From the NCBI GenBank assembly GCA_963752745.1, contig CAVWAK010000024.1, positions 5,976-69,975 of the forward strand: a DNA stretch of 64,000 nucleotides, read 5' to 3'. Below are positions 35,282-43,574 of the stretch, in pieces. A program made the translations under genes and the position numbers. Each line of letters opens with the position of its first letter. Position 1 is the first letter of the stretch. The DNA comes from Thiogranum sp963752745. Its GTDB lineage: Bacteria; Pseudomonadota; Gammaproteobacteria; DSM-19610. A model generated the notes under the pieces. That model did no database searches. It had not been told where the DNA came from and saw only the letters and a list, made by a program, of their open reading frames with translations.

Positions 35282-35554
35282 ATGGGAAAACCAACTGAAG
35301 AGGAACTTGGAGCAGCGCTGAAGGAAGCCCAACGTATGCGCGAACAGGGAGAAGACCCGCACCATGTTGCGAAGGCATTGCTCAATCTGAATTATCAAAG
35401 CAGCTTTCTGGGTGGCGTGCTGCAGGCGGCTGAAAATTATCTGAACAGCGGTATGGCGGAAAGGGAGCATACCCTGCTGGTCAGGGCTATAGAAAAAGCC
35501 CGGGAAGTGGACGATCTCGGTGGTCACCGGGAGCGACCGGCACTGGGGCTTTAG
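35282..35554 (+). CDS. 90-residue conserved-looking protein, unknown
   Basis: Starts 23 bases after the EGKCG gene, with AAAGGGGAACAGC as ribosome site, so it is likely co-transcribed. It reads as a soluble helical protein (EEELGAALKEAQRMREQGED, HHVAKALLNLNYQSSFL, GGVLQAAENYLNSG). No signal peptide. Function unknown. Confidence 0.65.
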   Translation: MGKPTEEELGAALKEAQRMREQGEDPHHVAKALLNLNYQSSFLGGVLQAAENYLNSGMAEREHTLLVRAIEKAREVDDLGGHRERPALGL

Positions 35555-35566
35555 AAGTTAAAAGCA

Positions 35567-35594
35567 AGGGGCGGTGACAAAAAACACCGCCCCC
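35567..35594. terminator. Hairpin between convergent genes
   Basis: GGGGCGGTG / CACCGCCCC with an ACAAAAAA loop. It follows the stop at 35554 by 12 bases and lies 70 bases after the convergent methyltransferase gene. On the minus strand a TTGCTTTT run follows the stem; on the plus strand no U tract does. Confidence 0.6.
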
Positions 35595-35663
35595 TCTGAT
35601 TAAATCCAGGCCTCGCCATCACGCTGCGCTGAACCGCGAATATGGCATTCAGTTGTTCGTGCG

Positions 35664-36455
35664 TCAGTCTGGCCTGATGCCTCGCAGCACGATACTGCGG
35701 GCGCCGAAATTGGTGGCTATCTGGCGTGTGTTTTCGCTGCTGCTATGTGAGAAATAATCCAGTTCGTCAATGACCTTTAGTTCTTTAAAGCCGGCGTTAC
35801 CAAGTTCCGCGAGATAATCTTCATCTGTGACCGCGCCGGCTACGCATTCTGCCCAAAGTCGCGGATTGTTGCGGGCTTCTTCCAGAGTATTCAGGTCTTC
35901 GCTAACTGAGATATCAGAGATTGTGATACGCCCGCCGGGACGCAATACGCGAAACATTTCAGCGAATACTTTGGGTTTGTCCGGGATGAGATTGAGCACA
36001 CCGTTGCTGGTAATGATATCCACACTTTGATCGGGTAACGGTATTTCCTCGGCGTTTCCACGCAGGCGAACCAGGTTATTTTTGCCCAGCTTTTCGATAT
36101 TGCTGCCGAGTTTGGTGAGCATCGCGTCGGTCATATCCAGACAATAGACACGTCCTTCGCTACCGACACGGAGCGCGGCGATCAGTGAGTCAGTCCCGGA
36201 TCCTGAGCCAATGTCGAGTACGGTATCGCCCGCCCTGAATACGTCACCCTGCACCGGACAGGCAACCCCGGCGAACGATTCCACGGCAGTCTCGGGTATT
36301 TCATCGAGCCATTCGGCGGCATAGCCCAGCGACAGGCAAGCCTCGCGGCCAACGGGAAAGTGATAGGTTTTCCCGGGTGCGCACGCAACATCGGTATACA
36401 TAGCCTGTACGGCATGGATGATGTGGTCGCGGTCCATACTGGTAAATGCAACCAT
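35664..36455 (-). CDS. ArsM-like SAM-dependent methyltransferase
   Basis: 263 residues. SAM loop VLDIGSGSGTDSLIAALRVG, then RGNAEEIPLPDQSVDIITSN and RVLRPGGRITISDI. The overall frame resembles arsenite methyltransferases, including cysteines in VACAPG, VACPVQ and AECVAGA. These are possible arsenic-binding cysteines, but the spacing is not verified. It comes 51 bases after an anti-sigma gene on the same strand. Confidence 0.75.
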   Translation of the reverse strand: MVAFTSMDRDHIIHAVQAMYTDVACAPGKTYHFPVGREACLSLGYAAEWLDEIPETAVESFAGVACPVQGDVFRAGDTVLDIGSGSGTDSLIAALRVGSEGRVYCLDMTDAMLTKLGSNIEKLGKNNLVRLRGNAEEIPLPDQSVDIITSNGVLNLIPDKPKVFAEMFRVLRPGGRITISDISVSEDLNTLEEARNNPRLWAECVAGAVTDEDYLAELGNAGFKELKVIDELDYFSHSSSENTRQIATNFGARSIVLRGIRPD

Positions 36456-36506
36456 TGAATAGCCCCGCCTGTTTGTTAATTGGTACTTGTTAGTTGTTCG
36501 CCAAGT

Positions 36507-36755
36507 CTAATCCTTCGAGCCCCCGGAAAACAACTTGTCGATGCGGTTTTTCAGACTATCCGGCACCGTTTGACCGCCGGTATTTTTTATTTGCGAACGC
36601 AGGCGTTTTTCAAACTCCATCCGGGAATAGCAGGCCTGACAGGCAGACAGGTGCCTGTCAATTTCCTCGTGCGTATGGCTCTCGCACTCATGGTCGAGAT
36701 ATTCCAGCAGGTGCCGGATGGCGTCTTCGCAACCGATATCTTTTATTTTACTCAT
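36507..36755 (-). CDS. Zinc-finger (zf-HC2/ZAS) anti-sigma factor
   Basis: 82 residues. The HxxxCxxC motif HLSACQACYSR (about 35-45), with an upstream conserved Cys/His (GCEDAIRHLLEYLDHEC), is the ZAS signature. No membrane segment, so it is a soluble type. The start overlaps the end of the sigma gene by 4 bases. It should hold its cognate sigma factor; see the truncation of that gene. Confidence 0.88.
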   Translation of the reverse strand: MSKIKDIGCEDAIRHLLEYLDHECESHTHEEIDRHLSACQACYSRMEFEKRLRSQIKNTGGQTVPDSLKNRIDKLFSGGSKD

Positions 36756-37093
36756 GAATCATTACCTTGTGGCCTGGCATGGCCGGGAGCGAGTCCAACC
36801 GTCTGGGCATAGTCCCACAGGCTCTTTTGCAGCATCGAACGTCCTCGCGCCAGTCGCGAGCGTACCGTACCGACCGGTATTTCCAGTGTCTCTGCAATTT
36901 CCTGATATGAAAAACCTTCAATATCAGACAGCGCAATAACAATACGGAAGTTATCGGGCAGGGCATCGATGGCCTTGCAGAGATCCTCGATCTCCAGACG
37001 GTCGAGAAATTCCTGTTCGTGATTGCCCCACCAGAGCAGAAATGGTTGGTGTAGCTTGTCGAAAAGCCTGAAGCTGTCATCTCCATCAGGCAA
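36752..37093 (-). pseudogene. ECF sigma factor lacking region 2
   Basis: The visible frame (113 residues from a TTG at 37093) begins just before the linker (DDSFRLFDKLHQPFLLWWGN) and holds a full region 4: DALPDNFRIVIALSDIEGFS, then YQEIAETLEIPVGTVRSRLA. ECF factors of this type normally have about 80 residues of region 2 (core and -10 binding) before it. Upstream the frame remains open only to about 37150, without a proper start or any region 2 similarity. It is most likely 5'-truncated. The following anti-sigma gene is intact. Confidence 0.7.
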
Positions 37094-37275
37094 GGACGCA
37101 TCAGGTCGGGATTTGGTTCCTGATATTTCTACATCATTTATTTCGTGGAACTAGTCTACACTAACTTTGTGGATTGCCCCGCTTAATGGCAGACCTGGAA
37201 AATCCACTTTCCGTGGCTCGGACAGCCTGGGAGTGGGAATATCTGGCAGACTGAAAATGCACTACAGGAATAGAA

Positions 37276-37665
37276 ATGTTTAAACCCTTGTTTGCACTAA
37301 TTCTGCTCGCTGCTCCCCTGCTGGCGACAGCCCAGGAAGCTCCCGAGCAAGAGGAAACCCGCTTCCCGCAACAAATGAGTGCCAGGGACCTGCAACACAT
37401 TTGCGCTGCAAGCAGCCTGAGCGATACGGGGCGTCAGCGGCGCAGATACTGCGTAGGCTTTATCAGTGGAGTCGAAGAGGGCGTGCGCATTCTACACATG
37501 CAGCACATGCTTGAGATGCCGATCTGTCTCCCGGAGAAGGTGAGCGGACGGGCTTTGACGAACGTATTCCTGAAGCATACGACGGATAATCCGGAGCAAC
37601 TTGAAAAGCCGGCTGCACAGGCCGTGATCGACGGGCTGTCACGGACTTACCCCTGTCTTCCATAG
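37276..37665 (+). CDS. Rap1a/Tai-like exported protein
   Basis: 129 residues with a signal peptide (ending ATAQ). The mature part has four cysteines in the Rap1a/Tai pattern: HICAAS, RRYCVGFISGVEEG, ICLPE and a C-terminal YPCLP. The family includes T6SS immunity proteins, but many members are orphan. No T6SS gene is near, so an immunity role is not supported. Confidence 0.8.
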   Translation: MFKPLFALILLAAPLLATAQEAPEQEETRFPQQMSARDLQHICAASSLSDTGRQRRRYCVGFISGVEEGVRILHMQHMLEMPICLPEKVSGRALTNVFLKHTTDNPEQLEKPAAQAVIDGLSRTYPCLP

Positions 37666-37751
37666 AAGAAGGTATTTCTCTCGCAATATTGAGTCGTTTG
37701 CAATAAGCGGCTCTGTTCCCTTTAATGTCACTACACGAATGAGAATACGCT

Positions 37752-38657
37752 ATGACGATTGATCAATTAAACGAAGATTACGCCATCGAAGGGCAGCTGG
37801 AATTCGTGGCAGGCAAGGGCGGTTTTCCACTGGCGAGGATCGACAATGGCAAGGCCCGTGCACTGGTCTCTGTCTATGCCGGCCAGGTGCTTTCGTTTCA
37901 GCCTGCGGATCAATCGGATGACCTGCTATTCCTTGGCGACGAGGCATATTACCAGGCGGGTAAGGCCATCAAAGGGGGGATCCCTGTCTGCTGGCCCTGG
38001 TTCGGAGCCGATCCTGAAGGCGGCGGGCGGGCGGCACACGGGTTTGTGCGCAACCGGTCCTGGATGGTTCGCGCATCCGAAACTCTCGCTGATAGCGATA
38101 CCCGAATTACTCTGGGGCTGGTGGACAATGACGAAACGCGTGGCATCTGGCCTTTTGCTTTTGATCTTTCACTGGAGGTGACTGTTGGAAACGGGCTCAA
38201 GGTAGAACTCGTTAGCGGTAATACCGGCGACCAGCCGTTTACCCTTACACAGGCATTGCACAGTTATTTCAATGTGGGTGCGATCGGGCAGGTACAGGTA
38301 CTTGGCCTGGAAAATACCGACTACCTTGATAAGGCCGGGGACGGCAGCCGCAAAACCCAGTCCGGGCCGATTCGGTTCGACCAGGAGATCGATCGTATTT
38401 ACCTGGATGTTCAACCCGGGTTGGTTATCGAGGACGCGGTTCTTGGCCGTCGTATCAGAATTACCTCCACAGGCAGTCATACCGCCGTGGTATGGAATCC
38501 ATGGGCGGATATCTCGGCGAGTATGGGAGACCTCAAGGACGACGATTATCAGCATTTTGTTTGCGTTGAAACTGCGAACGCGGCCACCGATAGCGTCGAG
38601 GTCAAGCCGGGCGGGGAGTACCGCATGGGTGCGGATTACCGCATGGAACGACTTTGA
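37752..38657 (+). CDS. D-hexose-6-phosphate mutarotase (aldose-1-epimerase family)
   Basis: 301 residues. Motifs of the YeaD group are GGIPVCWPWFG, AHGFVRNRSW (catalytic histidine), ALHSYFNVG (second histidine), and late WNPWADISASMGDLKDDDY and CVETANA. It should interconvert anomers of hexose-6-phosphates in the cytoplasm. It stands alone here. Confidence 0.92.
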   Translation: MTIDQLNEDYAIEGQLEFVAGKGGFPLARIDNGKARALVSVYAGQVLSFQPADQSDDLLFLGDEAYYQAGKAIKGGIPVCWPWFGADPEGGGRAAHGFVRNRSWMVRASETLADSDTRITLGLVDNDETRGIWPFAFDLSLEVTVGNGLKVELVSGNTGDQPFTLTQALHSYFNVGAIGQVQVLGLENTDYLDKAGDGSRKTQSGPIRFDQEIDRIYLDVQPGLVIEDAVLGRRIRITSTGSHTAVVWNPWADISASMGDLKDDDYQHFVCVETANAATDSVEVKPGGEYRMGADYRMERL

Positions 38658-38790
38658 ATCGACCTCTTTGATCTCTTTTGCGCGCACCAATTCAACGCAT
38701 TTACAGGGCGTGTCGCACTAAGCTGATGCAGCTGCCTCCTGCCGAAGCACGACCGGAATCGGGGGTGTTCTGTTCCCGGTGATGCCGGTT

Positions 38791-39297
38791 TTACTCGAAA
38801 ACAGCCATGGCGATACGTGCCATTTGCGGAAGCTGGTAAAGGCCGAGACCGATGACGACAAAGGTGACCAGCATAGTCACTCCGCCGAAAACGTTTATCA
38901 GGACATTGGCCCTGCCGTCTTTATTTGCCATGGCGCGGGCAATCCCTGGCATGGTCACCACGCCTTTCAAGGTATCTCCCCGGTATACCAGGAGCCGCCG
39001 GCACTGATTGAAATGCATTGTTTTTATGGCATTTTCACAGGAAATATCTTCGTGTACAGAGATCAACTTACGGCTGCATACCTCACTTAGGGTGACTGCT
39101 TTCGGGTCTTTTCCAGGACCGACCACTCGCTTGACCAGGTCCTTCTCCGTGAATAACCCGATCACTTTGCCCTGCCTGGTTACCAGTACTGACTCGAGAT
39201 CCTTATCCGCCATAAACGCTGTGGCGGCTTGTATATCAACCGTATCTTCCAGGGTTTCAACTGAAGTGTGAATCAGCTTGTTGATTCGGCAGACCAT
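38791..39297 (-). CDS. CBS-domain protein with C-terminal membrane segment
   Basis: 168 residues after GGAGCGCC. Two CBS motifs (LESVLVTRQGKVIGLFTEKD; CRRLLVYRGDTLKGVVTMPG) are followed by one hydrophobic segment (VTMLVTFVVIGLGLY). It is possibly a membrane-tethered nucleotide sensor. No neighbour suggests a target. Confidence 0.82.
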   Translation of the reverse strand: MVCRINKLIHTSVETLEDTVDIQAATAFMADKDLESVLVTRQGKVIGLFTEKDLVKRVVGPGKDPKAVTLSEVCSRKLISVHEDISCENAIKTMHFNQCRRLLVYRGDTLKGVVTMPGIARAMANKDGRANVLINVFGGVTMLVTFVVIGLGLYQLPQMARIAMAVFE

Positions 39298-39421
39298 GGC
39301 GCTCCTCCATTTTTACGCTAGCAGTGCAATAATCGATCCAGCATCTGACAAGTGTTAAGCAGAACAAATATTGGTTTCCTATAGAATGGTGTCCGCCAAA
39401 TTATCGAAAAGGGAATCAATC

Positions 39422-40516
39422 ATGTCAGCGAATAAGCCACCGACCGGTCACCTCTTCACATCACTTGCGCTGGGTGACCTGAACTTGCCGAACGGCATTG
39501 TGATGGCGCCACTGACCCGTAACCGCGCCGGGGAGGGCAATGTGCCTACCGCCCTGAATGTTCAGTACTACAAACAGCGGGCAAGCGCCGGATTAATTAT
39601 CACCGAGGCCAGTCAGATCTCGCCGCAGGGCATCGGTTATCCGGCAACACCGGGCATCCACAGCGATGAGCAAGTGGCAGGCTGGCGGCAGGTGACTGAC
39701 GCAGTGCATGCCGAAGGTGGGCGTATCTTCATGCAACTCTGGCATGTAGGGCGTATATCACACTCTTCGATGCAGCCTGGAAATGCCCGGCCGGTCGCCC
39801 CCTCGGCCATCCGTCCGCAAGGGGAAGCAGTGACCTATGAGGGCATGCAGCCCTTCGAGACACCCCGCGCCTTAACACTCGAGGAAATTCCCGGAGTAAT
39901 TGCTGATTATGTAGTCGCTGCACAGCGCGCCAGGGATGCAGGGTTTGACGGGATAGAGATCCATTCCGCCAATGGTTATTTGCTGGATGAGTTTTTACGC
40001 GATGGCACCAATACCCGTTCCGATGCCTATGGTGGCAGTGCTGAAAACCGCATGCGACTGCTGGATGAAGTCGTTTCAGCAGTCAGTGCGGTTTGGCCGG
40101 CCAACCGAATCGGTGTGCGTTTGTCACCTGAGAACCAGTTCAATGACATTCGGGATTCACAACCGCAGGCTACGTTCAATGCTGTCGCCGATATGTTGCG
40201 CAGTCATCAGTTGGCTTACCTGCATGTGGTGGAAGGCGACATGCTGGGCGGCGAGCGGCTAGTGGATTATACGGAGCTGAAGCGTCACTTTGACGGCCTC
40301 TACATGGCCAACAATGGCTACACACAGACCGTTGCCGAGCAGACCCTGCAACAGGGTGATGCCGACATGGTGGCCTTCGGCAGGCTGTTTATCGCCAACC
40401 CGGATTTGCCGGAGCGTTTAGCGCAAGGTGCAGAGCTTAACGAACCTGATCCAGAGACCTTCTATGGTGGTGATGCAGCGGGTTACACGGACTACCCGAC
40501 GTTGGAGCAGGCGTAG
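39422..40516 (+). CDS. Old Yellow Enzyme-family alkene reductase
   Basis: 364 residues from the ATG at 39422, after GAAAAGGGAATC. FMN barrel motifs: IVMAPLTRNRA, LWHVGRISHSSMQPG, DGIEIHSANGYLLDEFLRDG, NTRSDAYGGSAENR and MVAFGRLFIANPDLPERL. The close match to NemA-type reductases suggests NADPH-dependent reduction of activated alkenes or nitro compounds. An in-frame start at 39371 is less likely. Confidence 0.92.
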   Translation: MSANKPPTGHLFTSLALGDLNLPNGIVMAPLTRNRAGEGNVPTALNVQYYKQRASAGLIITEASQISPQGIGYPATPGIHSDEQVAGWRQVTDAVHAEGGRIFMQLWHVGRISHSSMQPGNARPVAPSAIRPQGEAVTYEGMQPFETPRALTLEEIPGVIADYVVAAQRARDAGFDGIEIHSANGYLLDEFLRDGTNTRSDAYGGSAENRMRLLDEVVSAVSAVWPANRIGVRLSPENQFNDIRDSQPQATFNAVADMLRSHQLAYLHVVEGDMLGGERLVDYTELKRHFDGLYMANNGYTQTVAEQTLQQGDADMVAFGRLFIANPDLPERLAQGAELNEPDPETFYGGDAAGYTDYPTLEQA

Positions 40517-40522
40517 AAATTC

Positions 40523-40540
40523 AGGCCTGGGCCTCTTTTT
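40523..40540 (+). terminator. Short terminator-like hairpin
   Basis: AGGC / GCCT stem followed by CTTTTT, 7 bases after the reductase stop. The stem is short, so termination would be partial. Confidence 0.5.
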
Positions 40541-40659
40541 AATTTCTTTACCAAATCTTTACATTCACTTTACGCTGATTTTATTCAGCATCGTTACAGT
40601 GCGACCTCCTGATTTATTTTGTTTTTAATAAAGGGGTTTACCCCTAGGAGGTTATACCA

Positions 40660-41331
40660 ATGAATAACGGATGGAGGGAAATTACTGCAGCAGTCCTGTC
40701 CGGGGCACTATTTTTCACGAGTCATGCGATGGCATCGGGCGGACGAGATGCGTACGAAGTGACAATCACTAATCTTACCCAGGGTGAAATCTTCACGCCG
40801 ATCATGGTGGCAACGCATCCGCGTGGAGTGAAGCTCTTTGAACTGGGAGATTCTGCAAGCACCCAGCTGGCGACGATGGCGGAAAGCGGCAACACTGGCC
40901 CGCTCAGTGATTATCTGCTGGGCGAGGGGGCACTTGATGTTGCGACAGCAGACGACGTGCTGCCGCCCGGAGGGTCTGTCACCTTGACCGTTGATACATC
41001 GGGGCGTAACCGATACGTCAGCGTAGCCTCCATGCTGGTGCCCAGCAATGATGCCTTCTTCGCTGTCAACGGCGTGAAGGGGCCGCGTGGCCACAGGGCC
41101 AGTACTGTGTTTTCACCCGTTTATGATGCCGGTAGCGAGACCAATGATGAGCTTTGTATCAGCATTCCTGGCCCTCCGTTCATCTGCGCTGGCGAAGGAT
41201 TCAATGTGGCGGACGGTGAAGGCTATGTGTATATCCACCCCGGTATCCATGGAGTGGGCGATCTGATCGCGGCGAACCACGACTGGCGCAACCCGGCGGC
41301 AAAAATCACTATACGGTTTATCAGAAACTAA
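40660..41331 (+). CDS. Exported spondin-domain protein
   Basis: 223 residues with a signal peptide (to about ASG at 27). The mature chain has the spondin-like pattern: YEVTITNLTQGEIFTPIMVA, then GSVTLTVDTSGRNRYVSVAS and MLVPSNDAFFAVNGV, and a C-terminal HDWRNPAAKITI. It has a strong TAGGAGGT ribosome site, with an AGGGG/CCCCT hairpin immediately before it (about 40633-40645) that could limit access. Secreted; in bacteria the role is unknown. Confidence 0.82.
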   Translation: MNNGWREITAAVLSGALFFTSHAMASGGRDAYEVTITNLTQGEIFTPIMVATHPRGVKLFELGDSASTQLATMAESGNTGPLSDYLLGEGALDVATADDVLPPGGSVTLTVDTSGRNRYVSVASMLVPSNDAFFAVNGVKGPRGHRASTVFSPVYDAGSETNDELCISIPGPPFICAGEGFNVADGEGYVYIHPGIHGVGDLIAANHDWRNPAAKITIRFIRN

Positions 41332-41516
41332 ACCCGGATTCGACCGGGCCGGTGAATCCTGTTCATTAGGTGGACAAAGGGTCGCCGGTTCCGGCCGTCA
41401 CCTGCACGTGATTTGTTGTGATCCGGAAAACCGGGAACAAAGCCCTGAAAATTCTGTCCATCTTTACCAGGCGGAGCCTGAGCCTGTTACAGGCTTTAAA
41501 AAAACAAGGGGGGCGT

Positions 41517-42227
41517 ATGGCAGGCTTTAAGTCGGTGGGTCGTATTCTGGTCGTCGAAGACGATGAAAACATTGCCACATTGTTGCAGAAGTATCTCATC
41601 CGGGATGGTTTCGATGTGGAAATGGCTCACGATGGCATGAGCGCGTTAAAAAGTGTACAGCAGATTCCCCCGGCGCTGGTGATCCTCGATCTGATGCTGC
41701 CTGTGCTGGATGGCTGGGACGTATGCAGGCGTATCCGGGAAGATTCGGAAGTACCCATCCTGATGCTCACCGCGCTGGAACAGGAAGCCGACCGTATCCG
41801 CGGTTTTTCCCTCGGGGCCGATGATTATGTCATTAAACCCTTCAGCCCAAGGGAAGTTGTGGAACGCGTCAAGGCGATTCTGCGACGCACGAAACTCACG
41901 CAAGATACCTCGAACAAATGGCTATCGTGTGGAGACCTGTCCCTCGAGCCTGACAAGTACCGGGTACACATCAACGACCGGGAAGTGCCGCTTACAGCCT
42001 CTGAGTACACGTTGCTTTATACGCTCATGCAACGACCCGGGCGTGTTTTCAGCCGCGACGAGCTTATTACCAGGCTCAGGTCTCGCGGCGAAGTGGTGGG
42101 TGACCGGGTTATCGATGTGCATATAGGTCATCTGCGGCAGAAAATCGAAACAGAACCGGCCCGGCCGGCTTATATACTTACTATGCGTGGCATAGGGTAT
42201 CACTTTACCGAGCATAACCGGGTGTAG
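41517..42227 (+). CDS. OmpR/PhoB-family response regulator
   Basis: 236 residues. The receiver domain has ILVVEDDEN, phospho-acceptor LVILDLMLP, TALEQ and K in DDYVIKPF. The C-terminal winged helix runs LTASEYTLLYTLMQRPGRVF, then VIDVHIGHLRQKIE and MRGIGYHF. The ATG at 41517 follows AGGGGGGC. The partner kinase follows by 7 bases. Confidence 0.93.
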   Translation: MAGFKSVGRILVVEDDENIATLLQKYLIRDGFDVEMAHDGMSALKSVQQIPPALVILDLMLPVLDGWDVCRRIREDSEVPILMLTALEQEADRIRGFSLGADDYVIKPFSPREVVERVKAILRRTKLTQDTSNKWLSCGDLSLEPDKYRVHINDREVPLTASEYTLLYTLMQRPGRVFSRDELITRLRSRGEVVGDRVIDVHIGHLRQKIETEPARPAYILTMRGIGYHFTEHNRV

Positions 42228-42234
42228 CTCCGTA

Positions 42235-43320
42235 GTGAAACAGCCTCTCATCTTTAAACTGCTGGCGATTAACGCCGTGGTTATCTTTATTGTGATTTTA
42301 TTCGTCTGGCTGGCGGTCGATTACCTGGCGGCGGATTACTTTGGCGTGCTGATGGAGAACTACCATATCTCGCCAACTGAAAGCCACGCGATGTTTGTCA
42401 GCTCCATTCACCGCTACCTTGTTGGAGCCAGTATTCTTGCCGTGCTGGTGGCTATCGGGCTGAGCTTCCTGCTGACTCGCCGGGTGTTGCGGCCGCTATC
42501 GGATATAAGTGCGGTGATCAGAAAACTGGCTGCGGGCGATTACAGCGCCCGGGTGCCAGACTGCGCCAACGATGAAGTAGGGCGTCTGGGCGCAACTTTC
42601 AATCAGATGACAGATAACCTGCAACAGGTGGAAGAATTACGGCATAGCATGGTCGTAGATGTCGCACATGAACTGCGCACACCATTGACCAACATCCGTG
42701 GCTACCTGGAAGCCCTGCAGGATGGGGTGGTACCGGCCTCGGACAAAACCTTTACGCTGTTGCACAAAGAGGTATTCCGGCTCATTCATTTGGTAGAAGA
42801 CCTGCAACGCCTCGCCAGGGCCGATGCAGCAAAGGGCTATCTGGTATTGCAGGAAGTCAGGGTGGCGGAAATACTGGATCAGATTGCCGCGCTGTATACG
42901 CCGCGGGTCCTCAAAAAGCAGATCACGCTTGAGCAACATATTGCCGACGATGGGCAGCGGGTAATCGCCGATCCGGACAAGTTGCTGCAGATTCTAAGCA
43001 ACCTGGTGCAAAATGCCTGTCAGTATGCGCCGCAGCAGGGCCGCGTGCAGATCACAGCACAGCACGCCAACAGGCAAACCTGTATCAGCGTGGAAAACAA
43101 TGGTGAACCCATCCCGGAAAAGGATCTGCCACTGTTGTTCGAACGCTTTTATCGTCCGGACCGGTCTCGCTCCAGAGACAGTGGCGGTGCAGGTATAGGG
43201 CTGGCTATCGTCAGGCAACTGGTCGAGGCCCACCACGGAAAGGTCGGGGTTGAAAATATAGCAGATGGTGTGCGGGTATGGTTCACGTTGCCTGAGCCTG
43301 AAGAGACTGTACAGATCTAG
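42235..43320 (+). CDS. Sensor histidine kinase (BaeS-like)
   Basis: 361 residues; GTG start. Two membrane segments (about 11-31 and 62-82) frame a short periplasmic loop, then HAMP (RVLRPLSDISAVIRKLAAGD), HisKA (DVAHELRTPLTNIRGYLEAL) and HATPase (LVQNACQYAPQQ; GAGIGLAIVRQLVEAHHG). It pairs with the response regulator just upstream. The regulon cannot be inferred; the small periplasmic loop hints at envelope stress. Confidence 0.93.
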   Translation: MKQPLIFKLLAINAVVIFIVILFVWLAVDYLAADYFGVLMENYHISPTESHAMFVSSIHRYLVGASILAVLVAIGLSFLLTRRVLRPLSDISAVIRKLAAGDYSARVPDCANDEVGRLGATFNQMTDNLQQVEELRHSMVVDVAHELRTPLTNIRGYLEALQDGVVPASDKTFTLLHKEVFRLIHLVEDLQRLARADAAKGYLVLQEVRVAEILDQIAALYTPRVLKKQITLEQHIADDGQRVIADPDKLLQILSNLVQNACQYAPQQGRVQITAQHANRQTCISVENNGEPIPEKDLPLLFERFYRPDRSRSRDSGGAGIGLAIVRQLVEAHHGKVGVENIADGVRVWFTLPEPEETVQI

Positions 43321-43574
43321 ATCTTTTCCCGGAATTGTAGACTGAGTATTTTCACGATACTTCGCTTGTCTACTGGCCAGTTAATGGCAGCAGCCGAGGT
43401 TTGTTGCCAGCCCCGGGTCTCCCTGCGATCAGCCGTGTTCTCAAAATGAGAACCAGTTCAAATTTCCTGGTCCGTCTTTTGGCATTCTGCTGTCAATACC
43501 AACAGCTTGCGTAGATCAGACCGATAGGTCTCTTTAGACAGGAGCACTGTCGGGGCTACTCTCAAGGTACGCTG
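43321..43574. other. Intergenic gap with a small palindrome
   Basis: 254 bases. A GTTCTCA/TGAGAAC-type repeat lies at about 43437-43453, with no following U tract. It may be a protein site for the CHASE2 kinase promoter; otherwise nothing seen. Confidence 0.3.

Noticed and set aside
34854..35554. Complete bufferin/HvfABC operon
   Set aside because: No DUF692 or DUF2063 protein is encoded within the window; the 90-residue neighbour does not resemble either.
37276..37665. T6SS immunity gene
   Set aside because: Rap1a/Tai-like fold only; no effector or T6SS gene nearby.
41332..41350. CCCGG-ATTCGA-CCGGG hairpin as terminator
   Set aside because: No U tract and a short stem.
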